From Mesorhizobium alhagi CCNWXJ12-2 (GTDB lineage Bacteria; Pseudomonadota; Alphaproteobacteria; Rhizobiales; Rhizobiaceae), in the NCBI RefSeq assembly GCF_000236565.1, contig NZ_AHAM01000053.1:1-64000 (forward strand): a stretch of 64,000 nt of DNA, in the 5' to 3' direction. Below are positions 8,256 through 15,355 of the stretch, in pieces. Every line of letters begins with the position of its first letter. Within the stretch, counting starts at the first letter, position 1. Made by a program: the position numbers and the translations under genes. Below the pieces are notes generated by a model. That model was given only the letters and a program-made list of their open reading frames with translations. It had not been told where the DNA came from and made no database searches.

Positions 8256-9565
8256 TGACCACTGGTTTTTTCGGCGACATCAGCAAAGTAAAATATGAAG
8301 GGCCGGATTCGACCAATCCACTGGCCTATCGCCATTACAACCCCGATGAGGTCGTTGCCGGAAAACGTCTGGAGGACCACCTCCGCTTCGCCGTCGCCTA
8401 CTGGCACTCCTTCGCCTGGCCGGGCGGCGATCCGTTCGGCGGCCAGACCTTCGAGCGGCCGTGGTTCGGCGACACGATGGAACTGGCGAAGCTGAAGGCC
8501 GATGTGGCTTTCGAGATGTTCTCGTTGCTCGGCGTGCCGTATTTCTGCTTCCATGACGCCGATGTGCGGCCGGAAGGCAGCACCTTCGCCGAAAGCGCTG
8601 CTCGTCTCGACGAGATCGGCGATTATTTCGCGGGCAAGATGGAGAAGACCGGGACAAAGCTGCTCTGGGGTACGGCAAACCTGTTCTCGCATCGCCGCTA
8701 CATGGCGGGCGCCGCAACCAATCCCGATCCGGAAGTCTTCGCCTATGCGGCCGCGACGGTGAAGTCGTGCATTGATGTCACCAAGCGGCTCGGCGGCGTG
8801 AATTACGTGCTCTGGGGCGGACGCGAGGGCTACGAGACGCTGCTCAACACCGATCTCAAGCGGGAGCGGGAGCAGGCGGGGCGATTCCTATCCATGGTCG
8901 TCGACTATGCGAAGAAGATCGGCTTCAAGGGCACGATCCTGATCGAACCCAAGCCGCAGGAGCCGACCAAGCATCAGTACGACTACGATGTCGCCACCGT
9001 CTACGGCTTCCTGAAGGATTTCGGGCTGGAGAAGGAGGTGAAGGTTAATATCGAGCAGGGCCACGCGATCCTCGCCGGGCACTCGTTCGAGCACGAACTG
9101 GCGCTCGCCAACGCGCTCGGAATCTTCGGCTCCATCGACATGAACCGCAACGACTACCAATCGGGCTGGGACACCGACCAGTTTCCCAACAACGTGCCGG
9201 AAATGGCGCTCGCCTACTACCATGTGCTCCAGGCCGGCGGTTTCACCACCGGCGGCACCAATTTCGACGCCAAGCTGCGCCGGCAGTCGCTCGATCCGCA
9301 GGACCTGCTCGTCGCCCATATTGGCGGCATGGATTGCTGCGCGCGCGGGCTGAAGGCTGCGGCGCGGATGATCGAGGACAAGGCGCTGTCCGGTCCGCTG
9401 GAAGAGCGTTATGCCGGCTGGACTCAAGCCGGGGCACAGGCCATGCTCAAGGGCGACCGCACGCTGGAGCAGATTTCCGAGTGGGTGCTGAAGGAAGGCC
9501 TCGACCCGCAGCCGAAATCCGGCCGCCAGGAATTCCTGGAGAACGTCGTCAACCGCTACGTCTGA
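8255..9565 (+). CDS. xylA: Xylose isomerase
   Basis: 436 residues, the class II (long) form. Recognisable motifs are [24 protein letters not shown], the metal-site region [16 protein letters not shown], and [19 protein letters not shown] followed by GSIDMNRND. Converts D-xylose to D-xylulose with two divalent metals. The ATG overlaps the last base of the xylB stop; AAAGGAG lies seven bases before it. A GTG one codon earlier is also possible. No xylose transporter or regulator is next to the pair, so uptake must be encoded elsewhere. Confidence 0.95.
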   Translation: MTTGFFGDISKVKYEGPDSTNPLAYRHYNPDEVVAGKRLEDHLRFAVAYWHSFAWPGGDPFGGQTFERPWFGDTMELAKLKADVAFEMFSLLGVPYFCFHDADVRPEGSTFAESAARLDEIGDYFAGKMEKTGTKLLWGTANLFSHRRYMAGAATNPDPEVFAYAAATVKSCIDVTKRLGGVNYVLWGGREGYETLLNTDLKREREQAGRFLSMVVDYAKKIGFKGTILIEPKPQEPTKHQYDYDVATVYGFLKDFGLEKEVKVNIEQGHAILAGHSFEHELALANALGIFGSIDMNRNDYQSGWDTDQFPNNVPEMALAYYHVLQAGGFTTGGTNFDAKLRRQSLDPQDLLVAHIGGMDCCARGLKAAARMIEDKALSGPLEERYAGWTQAGAQAMLKGDRTLEQISEWVLKEGLDPQPKSGRQEFLENVVNRYV

Positions 9566-9690
9566 CCTGGCGCGGCGCGCGGAGGCTACCTCGCACATTA
9601 ATAAAAGCGATAAAAAAGGTTCATCCGCTCGCCGCCTGATTGCCCCAATGCCGCCCTCAATGCGTCGTCTCCAACGGCCAAATTGGGAGC

Positions 9691-9924
9691 ATGGGACAGA
9701 ATCACGAAAGACCTCATGCGATTGATCCTCGCGAGCCCGCGATCGAGGCGTTGCTGTCTCGGCCAGAAGCCGATTCGATCGTCGATCTCCTGCTTTCGCT
9801 GCCTGGGCAGGAGATCGATGAGGCCGGCACATTCAATCGGATCGTCAAGGATCGGCTGGAGGCGAAACTCGCCGACAGGGTGCGGTCGCTGATCGGCGAC
9901 GACGGATACCAACGCGCCGCTTGA
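9691..9924 (+). CDS. Small acidic hypothetical protein
   Basis: 77 residues, charged, predicted helical, with no membrane segment or signal. The middle reads ADSIVDLLLSLPGQEIDEAG and the end RVRSLIGDDGYQRAA. I do not recognise the family. The composition is more protein-like than the overlapping frame on the other strand. GGGAG lies very close to the ATG, so the start is not certain and the frame is open back to 9640. It stands alone between xylA and the convergent GlxA-type regulator. Confidence 0.45.
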   Translation: MGQNHERPHAIDPREPAIEALLSRPEADSIVDLLLSLPGQEIDEAGTFNRIVKDRLEAKLADRVRSLIGDDGYQRAA

Positions 9925-10117
9925 CCCAACGTGCGAAGTGGGACGGGTGAACGCGCCGTTTCGCACCCGTGGATGGATTTCCGATCTCTTTGGCGTCATA
10001 CACAGGAAAGTCTGTTGAATCTCAGCGGGATAGCGGATTCGGGATGAATTTTCCGGGCTTATTTGTTCATTTTACCTCGCGCAGTTCCAACAGACAGCCA
10101 GCCACGCGAAAAGGGGC

Positions 10118-11098
10118 CTATCCCCGGCGCATCCTTGCGGGCGCTTCGCCGAAGCTCTTGGAAAACGCGCGTGAAAAGCCGGCGGCGCTGGAAAAGCCGC
10201 TGCGTTCGGCGATATCGGCCATCGCCAGCCGCGTGTCGAGGACCAGCCGGCGGGCGGCGTTGAGGCGCAACCGCAGGTAGTAGGCTCCCGGAGTCTCGCC
10301 GATCGATCTGCCGAAGATGCTCTCCAGGGTGCGGGCGGTGACGCCGGCGCGTTTGGCGATTGCCGCGACGGTCAGGGGACGGTCGACATGTGATTCCATC
10401 AGCCTGATCGCCTGCGCCAGCCGCGGGTCGTAGCCGTCCAGCCGCCCGAGCGAGACCAGCGGCTGTGCGTCGGTCGCGGCGCGCGCCTGGTCGTAGATGA
10501 AGACGCTCGCCACATCGAGCGCCACGGCCATGCCGAGCCGGGTGCGGACGAGATGCAGCATCAGGTCGAAGGTTGGCGATGCGCCGCCGGTGGTGAAGAC
10601 GGGGCCGTCAATGACATAGCGATCCGGTCGCACATCCGCACCGGGAAAGGCGGCCGCAAAATCCTCCATGTCTTCCCAATGGGTCGTCGCGGCGCGGCCT
10701 TCGAGCAGGCCGGCGCGGGCGAGCAGCCAGGTGCCGGCCTCGACGCCGCCGCAGGCGCGGGCGCTGCGGGCTGTCCTGCGGATGCCCGACAGCAGCTTCT
10801 GCCCGCCTTCGGTCCGGGAGCCGAAGCCGCCGACGATAATCAGCACGTCTGTTTTCTCCGCCGGGTCGAAGCGGCCGCTGACGGTGACCGGCAGGCCGGA
10901 GGTGGTGACCGGAGGCTCGCCATCGGCTGAAGCGATCTTCCAGTCGAAGTGCGTTTCGCCGCAAATGCGATTTGCGGCGCGCAGCGGATCGACAGCCGAG
11001 GCGACGCACATGATCGACGAACCCGCGAAAACCAGGAATGTCACCTTGAGCGGTGCGCGCTCGGGCAAAAAGATCGACGACGCTTCGTCTTTGGTCAT
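10118..11098 (-). CDS. GlxA-family AraC regulator, CdhR-like
   Basis: 326 residues in two parts: an N-terminal DJ-1/PfpI-like domain (residues about 18-190, with VGGFGSRTEGG and the loop ACGGVEAGTWLLARAGLL) and a C-terminal AraC-type double helix-turn-helix (about 225-320, with TVAAIAKRAGVTARTLESIF and MADIAERSGFSSAAGFSRAF). It is divergent from the dehydrocarnitine-cleaving enzyme gene, the arrangement of the carnitine regulator CdhR in pseudomonads, so it probably senses carnitine or a breakdown product and activates the neighbouring operon. That ligand is inferred from context. The start-to-start gap is 75 bases. Confidence 0.85.
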   Translation of the reverse strand: MTKDEASSIFLPERAPLKVTFLVFAGSSIMCVASAVDPLRAANRICGETHFDWKIASADGEPPVTTSGLPVTVSGRFDPAEKTDVLIIVGGFGSRTEGGQKLLSGIRRTARSARACGGVEAGTWLLARAGLLEGRAATTHWEDMEDFAAAFPGADVRPDRYVIDGPVFTTGGASPTFDLMLHLVRTRLGMAVALDVASVFIYDQARAATDAQPLVSLGRLDGYDPRLAQAIRLMESHVDRPLTVAAIAKRAGVTARTLESIFGRSIGETPGAYYLRLRLNAARRLVLDTRLAMADIAERSGFSSAAGFSRAFSKSFGEAPARMRRG

Positions 11099-11173
11099 GC
11101 AGGCTTCGTAAAATGCAAATCAGCTTTTCGCAAGTCAGGCATGCTTGCCCTCTGTATCGCTGGGGAGAGAGAT

Positions 11174-12094
11174 ATGCCGCTTGCTATGAACCGCGAGGTC
11201 TTCATTACCTGCGCCGTGACCGGATCGGGCGGGACGCAGGATCGCAGCCCGCATGTGCCGCGCTCGCCAAAACAGATCGCAGATTCGGCGATCGAGGCGG
11301 CGAAGGCCGGCGCCGCGATCGTCCACTGCCATGTGCGCGATCCCGAAACCGGCAAGCCGCGCCGCGACATCCAACTCTACCGTGAGGTCACCGAACGCAT
11401 CCGCGACGCCAATGTCGACGTAGTGCTGAATCTCACCGCCGGCATGGGAGGCGACATGGTGTTCGGGCCGGTCGAAAGCCCGCTGCCGCTGAAGGAACAG
11501 GGTACCGACATGGCCGGCGCATCGGACCGTGTCGAGCATGTGCGGCAGTGCCTGCCGGAAATCTGCACGCTTGATTGCGGCACCATGAATTTCAACGAAG
11601 CCGACTATGTGATGACCAATACGCCGGGCATGCTTCGCGCCATGGGCGGCATGATGACCGCACTGGGCGTCAAGCCGGAGATCGAAGCTTTCGACACCGG
11701 GCACCTGTGGTTCGCGAAGCAATTGGTCGAGGAGAAGGTGCTTGCTCCCGACGCACTGGTGCAACTCTGCATGGGCGTGCCGTGGGGCGCGCCCGACGAC
11801 CTCAACACCTTCATGGCGATGGTCAACAACGTGCCGTCCGACTGGACGTTCTCCGCCTTCGCGCTCGGCCGCAACCAGATGGCCTATGTCGCCGCCGCCG
11901 TGCTGGCCGGGGGCAATGTCAGGGTCGGGCTGGAGGACAATCTGTGGCTCGACAAGGGCGTGCTCGCGACCAACGCGCAACTGGTCGAGCGCGCCGCGAC
12001 GATCGTCGAGAACATGGGCGCGCGGGTGATCGGGCCGGACGAGGTGCGCAAGAAGCTCAACCTCACCAAGCGCCCGCCGCTCGCTGCCGCCTGA
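11174..12094 (+). CDS. BKACE enzyme, probable dehydrocarnitine cleavage
   Basis: 306 residues of the beta-keto acid cleavage enzyme (BKACE, former DUF849) family. The zinc-binding HCHVRDP gives His51 and His53, and VGLEDNLWL carries the conserved Glu254. The TIM barrel joins a beta-keto acid with acetyl-CoA to give acetoacetate and a new CoA ester. Because L-carnitine dehydrogenase and a CdhR-like regulator flank it, the likely substrate is 3-dehydrocarnitine, giving betainyl-CoA and acetoacetate (the role of cdhB in Pseudomonas and of a BKACE in Sinorhizobium meliloti). GGGGAGAG precedes the ATG. First gene of the carnitine operon. Confidence 0.86.
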   Translation: MPLAMNREVFITCAVTGSGGTQDRSPHVPRSPKQIADSAIEAAKAGAAIVHCHVRDPETGKPRRDIQLYREVTERIRDANVDVVLNLTAGMGGDMVFGPVESPLPLKEQGTDMAGASDRVEHVRQCLPEICTLDCGTMNFNEADYVMTNTPGMLRAMGGMMTALGVKPEIEAFDTGHLWFAKQLVEEKVLAPDALVQLCMGVPWGAPDDLNTFMAMVNNVPSDWTFSAFALGRNQMAYVAAAVLAGGNVRVGLEDNLWLDKGVLATNAQLVERAATIVENMGARVIGPDEVRKKLNLTKRPPLAAA

Positions 12095-12116
12095 AGCCGT
12101 CATAGCGGAGGCATGG

Positions 12117-12740
12117 ATGAAAACGGTCAAGTTCACTGCGATGAAGGACGGCACGCGCGAGGAGTACGAATTCCTGACCGCGCACGAAACCGAATATGCA
12201 GCAAAGACCGGCGACCGGCTGCTCGATGCGCTGGTGCAACTCGACGAAGGCCTCTCCGGCTACAAGATCACCCGGCTCGGCCATTCGCTGCAGGCGGCGA
12301 CCCGCGCCTTTCGCGACGGGGCCGACACGGACTGGATCGCCTGCGCGCTGCTGCACGATATCGGCGATATCTACGCGCCCTATAATCACGACGAATACGC
12401 CGCCGCGATCGTGAAGCCGTTCGTGCGCGAGCAATGCTTCTGGACGGTCGAGAAGCATGGCGACTTCCAGCGCCTCTATTACGCGCATCATCTCGGCGGC
12501 AACCCACATGCGCGCGACAGGTTTGCCGGCCACGTCTATTTCGACGATTGCGACCAGTTCTGCGAGCGCTGGGACCAGTCGAGCTTCGATCCCGATTACG
12601 ACACCCTGCCGATCGAGTTCTTCCGGCCGTTTGTGATCGAGGTGTTCTCACGAAAAGCCTACGATCCGGCCGTCATCCGTCCCGGCGAGCGCGTGCCGCT
12701 CGTCAACCCAGAAATCGCCAGACAAAGAGCATCTGCATGA
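12117..12740 (+). CDS. HD-domain protein in carnitine operon
   Basis: 207 residues, soluble. The HD motif is ACALLHDIGDIYAPYNHDEYAA, with His56 (GHSLQAA) 24 residues before His80-Asp81, then His91, His114 or His124/125, and several Asp residues at 143-153. This richer set of ligands resembles HD-type mixed-valent diiron oxygenases (PhnZ, TmpB, myo-inositol oxygenase) more than plain phosphohydrolases, but the assignment is inference. Phosphonate relatives act on 2-aminoethylphosphonate or its trimethyl form, and the operon handles trimethylammonium compounds. Its stop overlaps the carnitine dehydrogenase start (ATGA), so the two are coupled. It could also be a hydrolase; the reaction is unknown. 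Confidence 0.75.
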   Translation: MKTVKFTAMKDGTREEYEFLTAHETEYAAKTGDRLLDALVQLDEGLSGYKITRLGHSLQAATRAFRDGADTDWIACALLHDIGDIYAPYNHDEYAAAIVKPFVREQCFWTVEKHGDFQRLYYAHHLGGNPHARDRFAGHVYFDDCDQFCERWDQSSFDPDYDTLPIEFFRPFVIEVFSRKAYDPAVIRPGERVPLVNPEIARQRASA

Positions 12741-13804
12741 GCATTATCGGCAAGGCCGCAGCGATTGGCGGCGGGGTCATCGGCGCGGGGTGGGCGGCGC
12801 GGCTGCTGCTCAACGGCATCGACGTTTCGATCTACGATCCCGACCCGGAAGCTTCGCGAAAGGTCGGCGAGGTGATGAAGGGCGCGCGCCGGGCGTACAA
12901 GCAGATGCTGCCTGGCGGGTTGCCCAAGGAAGGCAAGCTGACCTTCGCCAAGACCATCGCGGAAGCGGTGGCGGATGCCGATTTCATCCAGGAGAGCGTG
13001 CCCGAGCGGCTGGATCTGAAGCACAAGGTTCTGGCCGAAATCGACGCTCACGCGCCGGCCAACGCCATCGTCGGCTCATCGACCTCCGGGATAAAGCCGT
13101 CGGACATGCAGGTGGCGATGAAGCATCCGGAGCGGATGGTCGTCGGCCATCCGTTCAATCCGGTCTATCTGCTGCCGCTGGTCGAGGTCGTCGGCGGCAA
13201 GGACACGCTGCCGGAGGCGATCGAAGTCGCCAAGGAGATGTACGCCTCGATCGGCATGAAGCCGGTGGTGATCCGCAAGGAGATCGAAGCCTTCGTCGGC
13301 GACCGCCTGCTTGAGGCGGCATGGCGCGAGGCGCTGTGGCTGATCAAGGACGGTATCTGCACCGTCGAGGAACTCGACGACATCATGCGCTATTCCTTCG
13401 GTCTGCGCTGGGCCCAGATGGGCATGTTCCAGGTCTATCGCGTGGCGGGCGGCGAGGCCGGCATGCGCCACTTCATGGCGCAGTTCGGGCCGTGCCTGAA
13501 ATGGCCGTGGACGAAGCTGATGGACGTGCCGGAATTCAACGACCAACTGGTCGATCTGATCGCCACGCAGTCGGACGAACAGGCGCACGGCCTGTCGATC
13601 CGCGAGCTCGAAAAAATCCGCGACGACAATCTGGTCGCGATCATGGAAGCACTCTCGAAGCAGAACAAGGGCAAGGGCTGGGGCGCCGGCGCTTTGCACA
13701 ATGACTACACAAAGCGGCTGGCCAAGCTGGCGGCGAAGAAACCGGCGTCGAAAGCTGCCGAGAAGGCCAAGGCTGGGAAGTTGAAGAAAAAGAAGAAGGG
13801 TTGA
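12737..13804 (+). CDS. L-carnitine 3-dehydrogenase
   Basis: 355 residues. Rossmann NAD site GGGVIGAGWAARLLLNG at the N-terminus with Asp35 (YDPDPEA) favouring NAD; the 3-hydroxyacyl-CoA dehydrogenase-like core includes ESVPERLDLK, SSTSGIKPSDMQ and GHPFNPVYLLPLVEVVGG, which are characteristic of L-carnitine dehydrogenases. It oxidises L-carnitine to 3-dehydrocarnitine for the upstream BKACE. Unlike the Sinorhizobium form it has no C-terminal thioesterase domain; instead residues 330-355 are a Lys/Ala-rich tail ending in KLKKKKKG. Coupled to the HD gene by an ATGA overlap. A 35-base inverted repeat begins eight bases after the stop. Confidence 0.9.
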   Translation: MSIIGKAAAIGGGVIGAGWAARLLLNGIDVSIYDPDPEASRKVGEVMKGARRAYKQMLPGGLPKEGKLTFAKTIAEAVADADFIQESVPERLDLKHKVLAEIDAHAPANAIVGSSTSGIKPSDMQVAMKHPERMVVGHPFNPVYLLPLVEVVGGKDTLPEAIEVAKEMYASIGMKPVVIRKEIEAFVGDRLLEAAWREALWLIKDGICTVEELDDIMRYSFGLRWAQMGMFQVYRVAGGEAGMRHFMAQFGPCLKWPWTKLMDVPEFNDQLVDLIATQSDEQAHGLSIRELEKIRDDNLVAIMEALSKQNKGKGWGAGALHNDYTKRLAKLAAKKPASKAAEKAKAGKLKKKKKG

Positions 13805-13811
13805 GGCGGCT

Positions 13812-14006
13812 GGTCGTGCGTCCTTCGACAAGCTCAGGATGAGGACGTTGTGTGCTCGGATGAGGGAGATTGGTGCTCGACGAGGCAGATTTGCGCTTAG
13901 GACGAGGCAGATTTGTGCTCAGCCTCAATGTGCAATGCCAGCCCCAACGGCCCTCATCCTGAGCACCCACGGTCCTCATCCTGAGCTTGTCGAAGGACGC
14001 ACGACC
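13812..14006. repeat. Long inverted repeat with perfect 35-base arms
   Basis: Bases 13812-13846 and 13972-14006 are exact reverse complements over 35 positions; the core is TCCTTCGACAAGCTCAGGAT. The 125-base centre holds a near-perfect 19-base direct repeat starting GACGAGGCAGATTTG (13879 and 13901) and a CCTCATCCTGAGC motif twice. No open reading frame fits. It separates carnitine dehydrogenase from the acyl-CoA dehydrogenase. Same general family as 42430-42535 and 44412-44585. Confidence 0.85.
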
Positions 14007-14031
14007 CAACCCTGCAGCAGGTGATGTGAAC

Positions 14032-15195
14032 ATGGAATTTGGTCTATCGGAAGAACAGCGGCTCATCGTCGACACCACGCGGGCGTTTGTCGAGAACAAA
14101 CTCTATCCGCACGAGGCGGAGGTGGAGCGCACCGGCCTTCTGCGCCGCGAGCTGATCGATGAGCTGAAGGCAAAGGCGATCGAAGCGGGCCTCTACGCCG
14201 CCAATATGCCGGAAGATGTCGGCGGGGCGGGGCTCGATACGGTGACCTGGTTGCTCTACGAGAAAGAGCTTGGCCGCGCCAATTATGCGCTGCACTGGAC
14301 CTGCGTGGCGCGTCCGTCGAACATCCTGCTCGCCGGCACGCCGGAGCAGCGCGAAAAGTATCTCTTCCCGTGCATTCGCGGCGAGAAATCCGACTGTCTG
14401 GCGATGACCGAGCCGGGCGCCGGTTCCGACCTGCGCGGCATGAAGGCGACAGCGGTGCAGGACGGCTCCGACTGGGTGCTCAACGGCACCAAGCATTTTA
14501 TCTCCCACGCCGACATCGCCGATTTCGCAATCGTGTTCATGGCGTCGGGCGAGGAAGATTCGCCGCGCGGCAAGCGCAAGAAGATCACTGCCTTCTTCGT
14601 AGACAAGGGCACGCCGGGCTTTACCGTGCGCGACGGCTACCGCAACGTCTCGCATCGCGGCTACACCAATTCGGTCCTCGAATTCGACAATTGCCGCCTG
14701 CCGGCAAGCCAGGTGCTCGGCGAGGTTCACAAGGGTTTTGACGTCGCCAATTCATGGCTTGGCGCGACGCGGCTGCAGGTTGCCGCGACCTGCCTCGGCC
14801 GCGCCGAACGCGCGCTCGGCCATGCCGTTGAATACGCCGCCCAGCGCGAACAATTCGGCCAGCAGATCGGCAAGTTCCAGGGCGTGTCGTTCAAGCTCGC
14901 CGACATGGCGACCGAACTGAAAGCGGCCGATTTGATGGTGTTCGAAGCCGGCTGGAAATACGACCAGGGCACGGTCACGGATCAGGACATGGCCATGGCC
15001 AAGCTGAAAGCGACGGAAATGCTGGCCTTCGTCGCCGATGAGGCGATCCAGATCCATGGCGGCATGGGCCTTATGGACGATCTGCCGCTGGAGCGCATCT
15101 GGCGCGACGCGCGGGTGGAGCGGATCTGGGAGGGCACGAGCGAAATCCAGCGACACATCATTTCGCGGGCGATGCTCAGGGCGGTTGGGGGTTGA
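14032..15195 (+). CDS. Acyl-CoA dehydrogenase, possible gamma-butyrobetainyl-CoA type
   Basis: 387 residues, full length. FAD and substrate motifs include CLAMTEPGAGSDLRGM, WVLNGTKHFISHADIADF and QIHGGMGLMDDLPLERIWRDAR; the catalytic base is Glu367 in RIWEGTSEIQR. Family members remove two hydrogens from acyl-CoA and pass electrons to ETF. Next to a CaiD homologue and a CoA ligase, its likely job is gamma-butyrobetainyl-CoA to crotonobetainyl-CoA (a CaiA-like role run in the oxidative direction). That substrate is inference; another short-chain acyl-CoA is possible. The ATG at 14032 is chosen because longer versions run into the preceding repeat. Confidence 0.87.
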   Translation: MEFGLSEEQRLIVDTTRAFVENKLYPHEAEVERTGLLRRELIDELKAKAIEAGLYAANMPEDVGGAGLDTVTWLLYEKELGRANYALHWTCVARPSNILLAGTPEQREKYLFPCIRGEKSDCLAMTEPGAGSDLRGMKATAVQDGSDWVLNGTKHFISHADIADFAIVFMASGEEDSPRGKRKKITAFFVDKGTPGFTVRDGYRNVSHRGYTNSVLEFDNCRLPASQVLGEVHKGFDVANSWLGATRLQVAATCLGRAERALGHAVEYAAQREQFGQQIGKFQGVSFKLADMATELKAADLMVFEAGWKYDQGTVTDQDMAMAKLKATEMLAFVADEAIQIHGGMGLMDDLPLERIWRDARVERIWEGTSEIQRHIISRAMLRAVGG

Positions 15196-15211
15196 CGGTG
15201 GAACAGGATTT

Positions 15212-15342
15212 CCCTTCTCCCCTTGTGGGAGAAGGTGACCGAGCGAAGCGAGGTCGGATGAGGGGTGCTCCAGCCTGGCACTCCGTCCAACACCCCTCAT
15301 CCGTCGCCTTCGGCGACACCTTCTCCCACAAGGGGAGAAGGG
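15212..15342. repeat. Palindromic repeat, CTTCTCCC family, before CoA ligase
   Basis: Perfect 26-base arms (15212-15237 and 15317-15342, core CCCTTCTCCCCTTGTGGG) enclose a second perfect 13-base pair (15255-15267 and 15291-15303, CGGATGAGGGGTG). The right arm and the G-rich bases directly after it lie within 15 bases of the acyl-CoA ligase ATG and appear to supply its ribosome-binding sequence. The family recurs at 17470-17635, and related hairpins occur at 16748 and 48393. Confidence 0.85.
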
Positions 15343-15355
15343 GGAGGCGTGTGCC

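Noticed and set aside
9598-9999. 133-codon minus-strand frame over the small protein at 9691
   Set aside because: The plus-strand frame has a more balanced, protein-like composition; the minus frame lacks a ribosome site. Neither is certain.
13812-14006. CRISPR-like array
   Set aside because: The direct repeats are only two units of 19 bases with a short spacer, inside a larger inverted repeat; no cas genes are present.
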